Made by a program: the position numbers and the translations under genes
The notes under the pieces: generated by a model
Databases searched by the model: none
Told to the model about the DNA's origin: nothing
Seen by the model: the letters and a program-made list of their open reading frames with translations, nothing else
In this document: positions 37,029-46,508 of the stretch, one piece after another
How the letters are laid out: each line of letters opens with the position of its first letter
How positions within the stretch are numbered: position 1 is the first letter of the stretch
From: JBCCIM01 sp965263205
GTDB taxonomy: Bacteria > Bacteroidota > Rhodothermia > Rhodothermales > JAHQVL01
Assembly (NCBI GenBank): GCA_965263205.1
Contig: CBDHHF010000025.1
Location: 372,001-436,000, forward strand
Reading direction: 5' to 3'
DNA: 64,000 nt

Positions 37029-37451
37029 ATAATAATGTAGCACACTGAAACCTCCACTCAATGCTCCCGTAGGCACCTTCAATCAACCTACCAATCCCAG
37101 TAAAACGATCCGGATTCCGATGCGTCGTATCTCGCACACATAACACTTTTGTAGAACCGGGCGCGTAGTCACGCGGCCATTACAAAAGTACGCACCTCTT
37201 GCATGCCAGACGCAGGGCTGTCCAGCGGCAATCCGCATTTCACAGCCGTCTGATCGGAAATCGTACGTTTATCCCACTTTCTCTTTCGCCCTTTACCGGG
37301 CCTGGACTTCAGGACACGCTGACCAGTCTACAAGCTGGTCTCCCGTTAAGTGGTTTTTTCTCTCGTTTCCTCCCACATGTAAGGCGCGTGCTCCGCCCAA
37401 TGGCGCGGCATATTGGACAGATCTCCCTTACTGAAAAAAACCAATGGACCA
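37029..37451. other. Long leader before the ABC transporter genes with an inverted repeat
   Basis: No gene is recognised here. At 37145-37153 and 37181-37189 the words ACTTTTGTA and TACAAAAGT form a perfect 9-bp inverted repeat enclosing a small CGCGT-AGTC-ACGCG hairpin (37162-37175). Two further short hairpins lie at 37301-37313 and 37321-37340. The region could be an operator or a structured 5' leader of the ABC operon. Confidence 0.45.
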
Positions 37452-38255
37452 ATGTTAGCAATTGAAGTACAGAACCTGAGAAAGGCATTCCGCAAGCGTA
37501 AAGGCTGGAATCGCAAGGTCGTTTCCGAGCAATGGGCACTCGACGGCGTCTCCTTTTCGATTAAAATGGGAGAAACGTACGGCCTGCTTGGTCCCAACGG
37601 CTCCGGGAAGTCAACCCTGATCCGCATCCTGTCCACCCTTCTTCATCAAGACGAAGGTACGGTCCGCATGCTCGGCTACAGTTTGCCGGCAGACGCACGG
37701 GCTGTGCAATGGGAAATTGGTCGGGTGAGTGTTGACGCAGCGTTTTACAAAAAACTCTCGCCCCGGGAAAACCTGCTATACGCAGCACAGCTGTATGCAC
37801 TGGATCCCAAAGCGGCAGAAAAACGCGCCATGGAAATCCTCGAACGCCTCGGCATCGAGTCGGACCGATTTAGAGAGCCCATCGAGGAAATGAGTCGGGG
37901 GATGCAGCAAAAAATTGCCATCACCCGTGCCCTGCTGCTCGATCCGCCGCTGCTTTTGCTGGATGAGCCAACAACCGGGCTCGACCCTAAAAGCCGGCGG
38001 GATGTGCAAACCTTCCTCGAAGACCTGCGCGAAGAAAAGGGGACAACCATTCTCCTGACCACGCACGACATGGCGGAAGCAGAGCGGCTTTGTGCACGCA
38101 TTGGCTTTCTCTCAAAAGGCAAGCTGCTGATTGAGGGTACTGCTGATACGCTGAAACAAGCCGCCAACGCGGAAACACTTGATGACGCCTTTATTGCCAT
38201 GGCCGGCGAATCGCTGGAAAAAGAAAACGAAGAATCGCTAGCGGCCGCGGAGTAG
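37452..38255 (+). CDS. ABC transporter ATP-binding protein (ABC-2 type exporter)
   Basis: ATG at 37452 gives 267 residues; a TTG at 37413 is less likely. Walker A GPNGSGKST (47-55), the signature motif in the variant MSRGMQQK, Walker B LLLLDEPTTGLD and the H-loop TTHDMAEA are all present. The RKRKGWNRK insert near residue 13 and the C-terminal helix resemble the subunits of daunorubicin-type (DrrA-like) exporters. The permease gene follows 30 bases later, so the two form one exporter; the substrate is unknown. Confidence 0.92.
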   Translation: MLAIEVQNLRKAFRKRKGWNRKVVSEQWALDGVSFSIKMGETYGLLGPNGSGKSTLIRILSTLLHQDEGTVRMLGYSLPADARAVQWEIGRVSVDAAFYKKLSPRENLLYAAQLYALDPKAAEKRAMEILERLGIESDRFREPIEEMSRGMQQKIAITRALLLDPPLLLLDEPTTGLDPKSRRDVQTFLEDLREEKGTTILLTTHDMAEAERLCARIGFLSKGKLLIEGTADTLKQAANAETLDDAFIAMAGESLEKENEESLAAAE

Positions 38256-38285
38256 TATGCGGCCCGAAAAATCTGGTATAGAAAA

Positions 38286-39107
38286 ATGATTACCGCAATT
38301 AGACAAACCTGGGCGTTTGTCTTCAGAAATTTCCACCTGCTCAGGCGCTATATGTCCTGGGTTGTTGTTTTTACGTTCTACGAATTCGTGAATGCGGCTA
38401 CCATTGTTTTGATTGGTGTCGCAATCGACGAACCTCGTCTCACCATAACCCTGATCCTTGGGGTCATGCTGTGGAATTTCCTGTCTGCCATGTTCCACGA
38501 GATTTCCAACTCGATCAGTTGGGAGCGCTGGGAAGGCACGCTGGAGTACACGTTTATGGCCCCGGTTTCACGTTTTACGCACCTGCTGGGTGTGAGCATT
38601 TACGCTGTCCTGTACAGCCTTGTCAACTCAGCTGTTGTATTACTTGGCCTGCTCTTGTTTGTAGATCTCGATTTATCAGGCGCCAACATGGGTGGTGTGC
38701 TCGTGGTATTGCTCACGGGAAGCGTTGCTTTTACAGGTCTGGGTTTGATGGCAGCTGTATTGCCCGTGATGAGTCCTGAGCACGGTGCGCAGGCAACCAA
38801 CATCTTCCAGGGCGTTCTGTTGTTGATTTCGGGTATTTACTATCCGATCTCTGTACTGCCTGTTTGGTTGCAGCCGCTCTCGTACATCTCGCCGGCAACC
38901 TACGTATTGTCAGCAAGCAGGACACTGATTGGCCTGGATGAGGATAGCGGTGAAATGCTGGAAACAGGAGGACAAATAGCCGACGTAATTCCTGAACTGA
39001 CAACCCTGGCCATTATGGGTATCGTCATGGTCCCGCTTGGGCTCTGGATTTTTGGAAAAGTAGAAAGCTGGGCCAAGAAGACAGGTAAGCTGAAGCGGAC
39101 GGGATGA
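38286..39107 (+). CDS. ABC-2 type transporter permease
   Basis: 273 residues with six membrane segments and the ABC-2 motif region near the end: NIFQGVLLLISGIYYPISVLP, WLQPLSYISPATYVLSASR. This is the standard DrrB-like half permease that pairs with the upstream ATPase. The stop codon at 39105-39107 is followed directly by a heptamer tandem repeat. Confidence 0.9.
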   Translation: MITAIRQTWAFVFRNFHLLRRYMSWVVVFTFYEFVNAATIVLIGVAIDEPRLTITLILGVMLWNFLSAMFHEISNSISWERWEGTLEYTFMAPVSRFTHLLGVSIYAVLYSLVNSAVVLLGLLLFVDLDLSGANMGGVLVVLLTGSVAFTGLGLMAAVLPVMSPEHGAQATNIFQGVLLLISGIYYPISVLPVWLQPLSYISPATYVLSASRTLIGLDEDSGEMLETGGQIADVIPELTTLAIMGIVMVPLGLWIFGKVESWAKKTGKLKRTG

Positions 39108-39165
39108 GCCGAGTGCCGAGTGCCGAGTGCCGAGTGCCGAGAAAAATTAAACCTGGCACTCGGCA
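39108..39165. repeat. Heptamer tandem repeat (GCCGAGT) with hairpin
   Basis: Four perfect copies plus six bases of GCCGAGT (39108-39141) start at the base after the permease stop. An 11-bp word within them (39128-39138) is exactly inverted at 39155-39165, so the array forms one arm of a hairpin that may end transcription from both sides; the gene on the other side ends at 39188. Confidence 0.85.
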
Positions 39166-39187
39166 TTCGAAAATCGGCGTTCAAAAA

Positions 39188-40330
39188 TTAGTCTTCACGC
39201 TGAAGGGCGTATTCCTGAGGTAAGAGGTCAGCAACACCTCGGGAAGCGAGGAAACCGAACACGGTGACAGCACTCGCAGCGCCTGGCGGAGAGTAAAGAT
39301 ATCCTGACTCGTGGACCGTCACTTCACCGAGGCGGTTCATTTTCATGTAAGAAAGCTGCTCAGATGGGGGTGGCTTTTTCTTGCCAAACAATTTGACACG
39401 GTCTCCTTTTCGCTCGTAGTAAATCCGGATAAAATCTCGGAATGCCATCTTGTATTCGTACTGCTTTTTTGTCCTTCGCAGGATGGTGCGCTCATCGAGG
39501 GGGTGGTATTTCTGCAAAAACGTTTCGGGTGCCGGCGCCTGGTTGCTAAAATCGCGCAACAGATAAAAGCCTTCCAGCTCGGTGCGTAAATGGATCATCG
39601 ACCAAAGAAGGTGCTGGAGTGAGCCCTTGAATACAAACTCGCGCTGCTCTTGCCAGCTTTTGCTCTGCTTTTTATTCTCAGGCTCCATTTCTTCAAATCG
39701 CCACGTGCCCTGCGTAATATTCAGATCTTCCTCTTCCTGGTGTGTAAACTGATCCAGCACAAATGTGAGGTTGTATCCCAATCCTCGATTTTCTATCAAT
39801 AGCGGTTCGCTGGCAAAGGCTTCAAACACACCGTCTCCGTGCCTGAAGCTCAACACGTATTCGTTGGTAATTTCTGTTTCACGCGCATTGGTTGATGTAC
39901 CAAGGAAAAGCTCTTTAAAATGAACCAACTGCTTCTTCCATGCTTTAGGCTCGTCTTCTTCGACAAGCACACCTTCCAACTCATAAACTGTAGGTTTTAG
40001 TAAGATGGCAACATTGCCAGGTTCTGCGTCATCCTGGATTTCGACCACTACAGATTCAGAATCATAGCCGATAATGGATGCAACAACCTTATACGATCCG
40101 GGCAATACGTTTTCCAGGGTAAATCGCCCTTCAGCATTTGTGATGGTGCCCTGGAGCCGGCTTGCAAGAAACACGTGCACCCCGGCTAACGGCTCACTCG
40201 ACTCTGCATCCAGGATGGTACCAACAACATTTTTCCCTACCTGCTCCTGGGCATAGACGGGTACAGCGCCGGCGAGTAAAATCAGCGCAACAACAGCATT
40301 TTTTATTGACCTGTTAAAAAGGAACTGCAT
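39188..40330 (-). CDS. CarboxypepD_reg-like domain protein, member A of a three-gene family
   Basis: 380 residues; ATG at 40330. A signal peptide (to about VPVYAQ, 28) is followed by a CarboxypepD_reg-like beta-sandwich (about 35-120: VVGTILDAESSEPLAGVHVFL, GTITNAEGRF, LPGSYKVVASIIGYDSE). The remaining 250 residues form a conserved domain seen in two other proteins of this window (51244 and 52464): AWKKQLVHFKELFLG, a FEAFASEPLLIEN stretch, LGYNLTFVLDQF, FKGSLQHLLWS. No TonB-dependent receptor barrel follows, so it is not SusC-like. Function unknown; periplasmic or surface. This copy is the most divergent. Confidence 0.75.
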   Translation of the reverse strand: MQFLFNRSIKNAVVALILLAGAVPVYAQEQVGKNVVGTILDAESSEPLAGVHVFLASRLQGTITNAEGRFTLENVLPGSYKVVASIIGYDSESVVVEIQDDAEPGNVAILLKPTVYELEGVLVEEDEPKAWKKQLVHFKELFLGTSTNARETEITNEYVLSFRHGDGVFEAFASEPLLIENRGLGYNLTFVLDQFTHQEEEDLNITQGTWRFEEMEPENKKQSKSWQEQREFVFKGSLQHLLWSMIHLRTELEGFYLLRDFSNQAPAPETFLQKYHPLDERTILRRTKKQYEYKMAFRDFIRIYYERKGDRVKLFGKKKPPPSEQLSYMKMNRLGEVTVHESGYLYSPPGAASAVTVFGFLASRGVADLLPQEYALQRED

Positions 40331-40368
40331 TTTACATTCTTATCTATCAGAAACGATGTAGTTTGCCC

Positions 40369-40412
40369 GTGCATCGTTAAGCGTGTGCATCGTTAAGCAT
40401 GTGCATAGTTAA
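40369..40412. repeat. Three imperfect copies of a 16-bp repeat
   Basis: Units at 40369-40384 and 40385-40400 differ by one base in 16 (GTGCATCGTTAAGCGT type); a third, shortened and diverged unit ends at 40412. They lie in the divergent promoter region between the CarboxypepD_reg gene and the haem dehydrogenase gene. Confidence 0.8.
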
Positions 40413-40573
40413 AGTACAGGCAAGAAAGCGATTAGTTTACAGGAGCTCATTTATAAAACGCACAAAGCGGTTATGATACCAGTGTTCGATCCCATCACTA
40501 TTGATACAGGAACCGCCCATACGTGTGCCTGTAAGCAAAAAACCACCAATAATTTAGACCACCCGTATTACTT

Positions 40574-43500
40574 ATGAGGCGGCTCTCCTTGCCCGTAATG
40601 GGACTGTCGATTGCCTGTATATTTCTGTCACTTGTTGCAGGCTCTCTGTTTCCCGACACAGTCTCAACTGATGCGATGATCCAGGCAACAGCCAATGCCG
40701 CGACACAAGACGCGTCAGCCAATGCCACGATACAAGACGCGTCATCAAATCCTGATGTGAGTGTTTCGCTCTGGGCCAAAGAGCCCATGCTGAAAAACCC
40801 GGTTGCTATTAGCCACGATAACCAGGGCAGAATTTATGCAACGGAAGCCAATCGTAGAAAATCAACAGACCTCGATGTGCGCAATATGCGGGGCCTGAAG
40901 CCCATTCCCTGGCCTGTTGTTGATTACAGTATACAATCTGTTGCCCAACGGCGCGAGGTACTTCTACAGTACCTTTCTACAGAGCATGCACAGGCTAATC
41001 CCTGGATGAAAGATTACAACAAAGATGGCCAGAAAAACTGGATGGACCTCAGAGAAAAAACCGAGCGGGTTCATTTGCTCGAAGATACCAATGGCGATGG
41101 TAAGGCCAACCGGGCAAGCGTCTTTGCCGAAGGATTCAATACAGAAATAACCGGCACGGCCGGCGGCGTACTCTGGCATAACAACAAGGTGTACTTCACC
41201 GTCATCCCAGACCTGTGGCTTCTCGAAGATAACGATGGAGATGGTGTTGCTGAAGAACGAACTTCGCTCGTTACGGGACACGGCGTGCACATCGGTCAGG
41301 GAGGGCATGACTTACACGGACTTACCGTTGGGCCCGATGGCCGGCTCTATTGGTCCGTTGGAGACAAAGGCGCAAACATCACATCCAAAGAAGGCAACCA
41401 TTTTTTCTATCCCAACCAGGGACTTGTACTACGGAGTGAAATGGATGGCAGCAACGTCGAAGTGTTTGCTCACGGGCTACGCAACTGTATGGAACTGGCC
41501 TTTGATGATTTTGGCAACCTCTTCTGTGTGGACAACGACGGCGACTTTAAAGGTGAACGGGAACGACTTGTTTATGTGACCCAACACAGTGACACAGGCT
41601 GGCGCATCAACTGGCAATACAACCACTCCAACCAATGGGCGGAAGAGCAAGGATTACCGAATTACAACCCGTGGATGGCTGAGCAATTGTATGTCCCCCA
41701 TTTTGAAGGCCAGGCAGCTTACATAACTCCAACACTTGTTAACTACTCTGATGGCCCTGCCGGCTTTACACGCAATCCCGGCACCGCACTTTCGGAAGCG
41801 TATCAAAACTATTTCTTCGTTACCCAATTTCCCGGTCAGAAGATTTCCGCATTCCAACTCCAGCCCAAAGGTGCTGCCTTTGAAATGGTGAACGAGCACA
41901 ACTTCCAAAACGGGTTTATGGCAACCGGCTTGAGCTTCGGGCCTGATGGCGCCTTGTATGTTGCCGACTGGTCGGGCAATTGGGAGCCTACCGACAAAGG
42001 TGGTATTTTTAAACTAGACGTTAAAGCCAATCCCCACCCATTACGCAGTCAAACAACCAGGTTGTTAGCTGCCAACCTTGCCTCGTTCAGCGTCGACTCG
42101 CTCAACGCGCTTTTGCATTACCCGGACCAACGCGTACGACTCGAAGCACAATTCCAACTTGTACGTACTGCATCACCTGCACTGGTTCGAACAGCGTTAG
42201 ATACAACAGCAAAGCAACTTGCTCGTGTCCACGCTATTTGGGGTTTGGGGCAGTTGGCGCGCAGTGGCACACTGACGCAGAACGTCGATCTTGGCGCGCT
42301 ACTCGCTGATGAAGACCCACAAATCCGCATCCAGGCCTGCAGGTTGGTGCGGGAGGCGCCGGCTTTATTTAATGCATTCGAGCCTTTGCTTATCGAACTG
42401 CTGCAAGCCGATGACGAAGGTGTTCAGTTTCATGCCGCGCAAGCCCTCGGCAGCATTGGCACGCCGGCTGCTATTCCTGCATTGTTTGATGTGCTGCGTA
42501 CTGCTACAGGAAAAGACCCGTTTATCCGGCACAGCATAGCAACGGCCCTTGCCGGCATAAACAACGTTCAGGCATTAGAAGCAGCAGTAAACGATGAATC
42601 TAACAGTGTTCGAATTACAACGGTCGTTGCCCTACGAAGAATGAAATCGCCGGCTATTGCAGCATTCCTCAACGATGGAGATCCGCTTGTGGTGCTAGAA
42701 GCGGCCCGTGCGATTCATGACGACTTTGGTATTCCCGAAGCCATGCCGGCGCTCGCCAACCTTGTCAATAACACGCCGCATACAGATAATGAAGCTTTGA
42801 TGCGGCGAGTCCTCAACGCAAACTATAGACTCGGCGAGCCGGACCACGCTGCAGCTATTCTGGACTTCTACATATCCGATGCGGGGCATGATGCCTTACA
42901 ACGTGAAGCCCTGCGTATGTTACAGAACTGGAGCAAACCGCCGGTACTGGACCGTGTTGAGCGGCGCTATCGCATCCTTGAACCACGAGACCCGGCTACC
43001 ATCCGTGCGCTGCTCGAGCGTCAGATTGCCACGCTCGTACGCAGTAAACCAGATAATGCTTTAATTAAACTGTTGCGTCAGTACAACGTGACGCTTGATC
43101 CTGATTTGCTACAACACCGCCTCGCCGACGAAAGCCGGCCCGCATCCGAGCGCAAGGAAATCCTCGGCTTGTTAACAGATCAATCACGCCAGGCAAAAGA
43201 AGCAATTAGAACAGCGTTCAACAGCAAAGCAGTCGACCTGAGAATGGAGGCACTCACACTGTTGGCTGCTCGTGATAGTCGGGACGCTGTCGCTCGTATT
43301 GAAGATATCCTCGAAGAAAGCACAACCTTGCAAGAGCGTCAGCATGCATTGACACTGCTGGCAGACATCGACAAGCAACAAGCAAGTCAGCTAGTTGCCC
43401 TACTCGTTCAGGATTTGCAAGCCGGCAAGATACCTCCGGAAGAACAACTCGAAGTTTTCTTTCTGTACAAAGCACAAGCAAACGACCTCGCACTGTTCAA

Positions 43501-43837
43501 CGCCAACATAGAAGCCGGCGCAGAAGCACCGTATGCATTCAGTTTAGCAGGAGGCAATGCAGAGGCTGGACAAAGGCTGTTCAACGAACACCCGGTTGCG
43601 CAGTGCATTCGGTGTCATGCGGTAGCTGAAGGTGAAGGAAGCGCGGTTGGCCCTAATCTCTTGGGTATCGGATCAAAGCGTGATGCAACTTTCTTGATGG
43701 AATCGCTGGTTGCGCCAAGTGAAACCCTGGCAGCCGGATTCGAAAACGCAGCAGGCATTTCAGCGATGCCGCCGATGGGAAGTATTTTGTCTGCAAGCGA
43801 ATTGCGAGATGTAATGGCGTATTTGCGCGCGCTCTAA
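40574..43837 (+). CDS. PVC-type haem-binding dehydrogenase with HEAT repeats and cytochrome c domain
   Basis: 1087 residues with a signal peptide or anchor (about 8-24). A six-bladed quinoprotein-like beta-propeller (about 60-490) shows DNQGRIYATEANR, GHGVHIGQGGHDLHGLTVGPDGRLYWSVGDKG and FGPDGALYVADWSGN. HEAT-type helical repeats (about 500-980) follow, then a cytochrome c domain with CIRCH (Cys1011, Cys1014, His1015) and Met in MPPMGSIL as likely axial ligand. This is the membrane-bound dehydrogenase plan (TIGR02604-like) common in Planctomycetes and Bacteroidota, thought to oxidise sugars in the periplasm. Residues about 40-58 contain a short duplicated segment (ATQDASANATIQDASS). It shares stop-codon bases with the convergent response-regulator gene. 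Confidence 0.88.
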   Translation: MRRLSLPVMGLSIACIFLSLVAGSLFPDTVSTDAMIQATANAATQDASANATIQDASSNPDVSVSLWAKEPMLKNPVAISHDNQGRIYATEANRRKSTDLDVRNMRGLKPIPWPVVDYSIQSVAQRREVLLQYLSTEHAQANPWMKDYNKDGQKNWMDLREKTERVHLLEDTNGDGKANRASVFAEGFNTEITGTAGGVLWHNNKVYFTVIPDLWLLEDNDGDGVAEERTSLVTGHGVHIGQGGHDLHGLTVGPDGRLYWSVGDKGANITSKEGNHFFYPNQGLVLRSEMDGSNVEVFAHGLRNCMELAFDDFGNLFCVDNDGDFKGERERLVYVTQHSDTGWRINWQYNHSNQWAEEQGLPNYNPWMAEQLYVPHFEGQAAYITPTLVNYSDGPAGFTRNPGTALSEAYQNYFFVTQFPGQKISAFQLQPKGAAFEMVNEHNFQNGFMATGLSFGPDGALYVADWSGNWEPTDKGGIFKLDVKANPHPLRSQTTRLLAANLASFSVDSLNALLHYPDQRVRLEAQFQLVRTASPALVRTALDTTAKQLARVHAIWGLGQLARSGTLTQNVDLGALLADEDPQIRIQACRLVREAPALFNAFEPLLIELLQADDEGVQFHAAQALGSIGTPAAIPALFDVLRTATGKDPFIRHSIATALAGINNVQALEAAVNDESNSVRITTVVALRRMKSPAIAAFLNDGDPLVVLEAARAIHDDFGIPEAMPALANLVNNTPHTDNEALMRRVLNANYRLGEPDHAAAILDFYISDAGHDALQREALRMLQNWSKPPVLDRVERRYRILEPRDPATIRALLERQIATLVRSKPDNALIKLLRQYNVTLDPDLLQHRLADESRPASERKEILGLLTDQSRQAKEAIRTAFNSKAVDLRMEALTLLAARDSRDAVARIEDILEESTTLQERQHALTLLADIDKQQASQLVALLVQDLQAGKIPPEEQLEVFFLYKAQANDLALFNANIEAGAEAPYAFSLAGGNAEAGQRLFNEHPVAQCIRCHAVAEGEGSAVGPNLLGIGSKRDATFLMESLVAPSETLAAGFENAAGISAMPPMGSILSASELRDVMAYLRAL

Positions 43838-44268
43838 TCTACTACCAGTTTGGGATGCGGGACACGGGCCAATAGTTGCCAAAGCACGTCCTCGTCAAAC
43901 GGTTTGCAGATAAAATCATCGAACCCGCAAGGATTGTCATGCGAAAACGAATAATTCGCATCGGAAGTAGAGAGTATAATCCAGGGCTGCTTCCACAAAG
44001 CCGGCAGTGATCTAATGCGCTTTGCAGTGCCGCACGCGTTCATGTACGGCATCACTTCATCGATTATCGCGATATCGTACTGCTTCATGCGTACCGCCTG
44101 CACAACCTCAAAGCCATTGGAAACGATATCCACCTCATATCCCATAAACCGAAACATCCGTTCGGCAATTTTTTGTTCAACGATATTATCGTCTGCCAAT
44201 AAGATACGGAGGTAGTCCGCTGGTCTTCTGGCATGCCCTTCATGCGACTGTTCTATTCCTTCGTGCAT
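43834..44268 (-). CDS. Stand-alone response-regulator receiver protein
   Basis: ATG at 44268 gives 144 residues; the longer frame from 44325 is less likely. A single receiver domain carries LLADDN (acidic pair), phospho-acceptor Asp in IIDEVMPYM and ICKPFDED with the conserved Lys. No output domain is attached, so it is a CheY-like or relay element, a possible partner for the kinases of this genome. It ends by sharing the tetramer CTAA with the stop of the convergent dehydrogenase. Confidence 0.87.
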   Translation of the reverse strand: MHEGIEQSHEGHARRPADYLRILLADDNIVEQKIAERMFRFMGYEVDIVSNGFEVVQAVRMKQYDIAIIDEVMPYMNACGTAKRIRSLPALWKQPWIILSTSDANYSFSHDNPCGFDDFICKPFDEDVLWQLLARVPHPKLVVD

Positions 44269-44384
44269 GGTGGCGCCCTTTTCGATTGATACAAATACAC
44301 AATACTGTATCAAAAGAGTCGACACATACGCCTTTTCCTTAATGCACGATCGTGTCCTGGATTGGTGGCATATCCGTTACGTTT

Positions 44385-44906
44385 TTAACCCAAATTGTCA
44401 AAACAAGGATGATATTCCAGCGTCCCGCTTATTTCCTCCAATACACCGGGCCGTAAAGCCTGCACCATAAATACCTCGGGGGGGACATCGTACGGGCTTT
44501 GTAACCCGTGCGTAGCAGCGATAGAAAAACCGAACCGGGGATAATAACCGGGATGCCCGAGTACTGCGATCAGGCCAACTCCTGCTTCCTTGCATGCGGC
44601 AACACCAGCGTTAACCAACGCACTACCGATGCCTTGCTTTTGGTGAGACGTCAATACGGCCATGGGCGCCAGGCCGGCGAGTAAAACCGGACTCCCGTTA
44701 CCTCGCAGTTGCATAGGCGAAAACAGAATGTGTCCAACAATGGCATTTTCCGTTTCAGCCACAAGCGAAATGCAATCGGCGGCATCACGTAATGCATCAA
44801 CCAGATTGGCTTCGGCTTCAGATGGAAATGCATCAAGATTGACACGCCGAACGGCTTCTATATCTTTCGATTGCTCGCGACGAATGTGTATGCGGCCTTT
44901 TTTCAT
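44385..44906 (-). CDS. GNAT family N-acetyltransferase (YhbS-like)
   Basis: ATG at 44906 gives 173 residues; the TTG- or ATG-led 185-residue form adds no conserved sequence. The acetyl-CoA motif A region reads PMAVLTSHQKQGIGSALVNAG, and the GLIAVLGHPGYYPRFGFS segment is typical of YhbS-type acetyltransferases. Substrate unknown; cytoplasmic. Confidence 0.85.
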   Translation of the reverse strand: MKKGRIHIRREQSKDIEAVRRVNLDAFPSEAEANLVDALRDAADCISLVAETENAIVGHILFSPMQLRGNGSPVLLAGLAPMAVLTSHQKQGIGSALVNAGVAACKEAGVGLIAVLGHPGYYPRFGFSIAATHGLQSPYDVPPEVFMVQALRPGVLEEISGTLEYHPCFDNLG

Positions 44907-44967
44907 CCTCAAAAAATAGGGACCAACTCCCACCAGCCGCAATCCTTATTCAAAACATCTAAAGAAA

Positions 44968-45513
44968 CTATTGTGCCCAGTCGGGCACGGGGGTATCCGG
45001 GTTGAAGAGTTCATCCACGTAATATTTACGGCGATTGCTGGCATTACCAACGTAGAGGCCGGCCAGGTTTGTACCAATCATGATACTCGGCCGGCTGTTG
45101 TTGGGCAACAGGCCCATCCGATGATCGCGGTTCAACACCATATGCCCCAGTTCGTGAAAGACCAGCGCCTCGTTGTCCTCTACAGGCCGATCTATCCAAC
45201 ACGTCTTGCTGGTCGAAATCGTAATGGTTGGTTGTCCCGTCTCTGGATCGTCATACCATGGCGCAAAGCCGCACAGCGTCCGTCCGTCATATATGATTTC
45301 GTCCGTTATTTCAAACTGCACCATCGACATAATGCTGTCGATATCGACGCTTCGCATTGCAGCTTCAAACCGAAAGGCCTGTGCATGCTGTTGGATTTCT
45401 TCGAGGAAGTCTCTTGGTGGCTCGGCTTCTTCTTTCTCCAGTACACTGCAAGCCGACAAGCAGAAAATCATGCCGGCGCACAATGCAGTATAGGCGCAGT
45501 GGTGCAATTTCAT
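44968..45513 (-). CDS. Lipoprotein zinc metallopeptidase-like protein
   Basis: 181 residues; ATG at 45513. Lipobox CLSAC (Cys22). The mature part carries HELGHMVLNRDH (about 119-130), a gluzincin/metzincin-type zinc motif HExxH with a third His possible eleven residues after the first, plus a disulfide-capable Cys pair around the active site. It resembles small putative metalloproteases of Bacteroidota. Likely anchored in the envelope. Confidence 0.7.
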   Translation of the reverse strand: MKLHHCAYTALCAGMIFCLSACSVLEKEEAEPPRDFLEEIQQHAQAFRFEAAMRSVDIDSIMSMVQFEITDEIIYDGRTLCGFAPWYDDPETGQPTITISTSKTCWIDRPVEDNEALVFHELGHMVLNRDHRMGLLPNNSRPSIMIGTNLAGLYVGNASNRRKYYVDELFNPDTPVPDWAQ

Positions 45514-45575
45514 AGTAGTTCACAATACAATGATGACTATTTCAGGGTATATCAAAATTAATTCCTAAACAAAAC

Positions 45576-45619
45576 AGGGGTGTGTGCGGCCACACAATGC
45601 GACCTGAACACACACCCCT
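45576..45619 (-). terminator. Hairpin terminator for the CAP-domain gene
   Basis: An 11-bp perfect stem (45576-45586 with 45609-45619) read on the minus strand is followed by TGTTTTGTTT. It lies between the CAP-domain gene and the downstream lipoprotein gene, separating the two transcripts. Confidence 0.65.
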
Positions 45620-45658
45620 TGATTCCTTTGGCGCTTTACGCGACCAGGTTGTCATACG

Positions 45659-46249
45659 CTATTCTTCCATTGGCGAAGCGAATACTTGCGTCCAATAGCT
45701 TTCGTATTGCGACATACGGTTGGTCACACATGCAGCACCAAGTTCCGTATAGTCCGGATTCATGATGGTTTTGCAATGCCCCTCACTATCCAACCATCCA
45801 TAAACAGCTTCAGAAACTGTTTCGATGCCGGCATAGATGTTTTCACCCACGTAACGCCAGTTATAACCAAACTCCTGGACACGCATGCCAACGTGTGTAC
45901 TGTCCGGTCCGCGATGGGCAAAGAAATTCTCCGTCGCCATGTTATGCGCATGCAGTCTGGCGGCCCGTTCGAGGGTGTAATTCCATCGTACAGGCGGCGC
46001 ATCTGTAAATTCCATGACACCACACAGCCGCGGTTGTGATCGGGCTTTATTTATAAGGTAAACCATTTGTTTGCGCAGCAACTCCGAAGACGCGCACGTT
46101 GCTTCTGCTGAAGGCAGATTAACAGGCGTCTGTACCGCGTTTACTGCAAGAAGAGGGGCTTGTTGTAAATCGGGGAGCGGAGGGGTTTCGAGCGGCAAAT
46201 GATAATGTGAAATCCCCCAAATCAAAAACAGAAGAGCAAGCGTTCTCAT
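45659..46249 (-). CDS. CAP-domain (SCP/YkwD-like) secreted protein
   Basis: 196 residues; ATG at 46249. A short signal segment is followed by a spacer and the CAP fold from about residue 65: LINKARSQPRLCG, WNYTLERAARLHAHNMATENFFAHRGPD (CAP histidine), GENIYAGIETVSEAVYGWLDSEGHCKTIMNPDYTELG in successive segments. Four cysteines can form disulfides. Bacterial CAP proteins are extracellular; function unclear. Confidence 0.87.
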   Translation of the reverse strand: MRTLALLFLIWGISHYHLPLETPPLPDLQQAPLLAVNAVQTPVNLPSAEATCASSELLRKQMVYLINKARSQPRLCGVMEFTDAPPVRWNYTLERAARLHAHNMATENFFAHRGPDSTHVGMRVQEFGYNWRYVGENIYAGIETVSEAVYGWLDSEGHCKTIMNPDYTELGAACVTNRMSQYESYWTQVFASPMEE

Positions 46250-46508
46250 ATTCCTTATTCATTCTCATTACTTAACGCATATCTTTTCTTCGACCTGGGC
46301 GGGGGGCTCGATCAAAAGAGATCAAAGAACATTTTGATTTGGGGCTATCAAGTATCTTACCAATTCCTTCACAATTCGATTTCGACACAAAACTGCCACA
46401 AAACTGCCAGAATTAACAGACGCTTTAGCCCTCCATTGTATACACATTTTTTTCCGTGGCCGACAAATGCCCCAGCGACTCGCGTTCGGAGTTGCTTAAA
46501 CAAGCAAC

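Noticed and set aside
37199..37465. 88-codon plus-strand frame before the ABC operon
   Set aside because: No domain or signal, overlaps the ABC start; composition like non-coding DNA.
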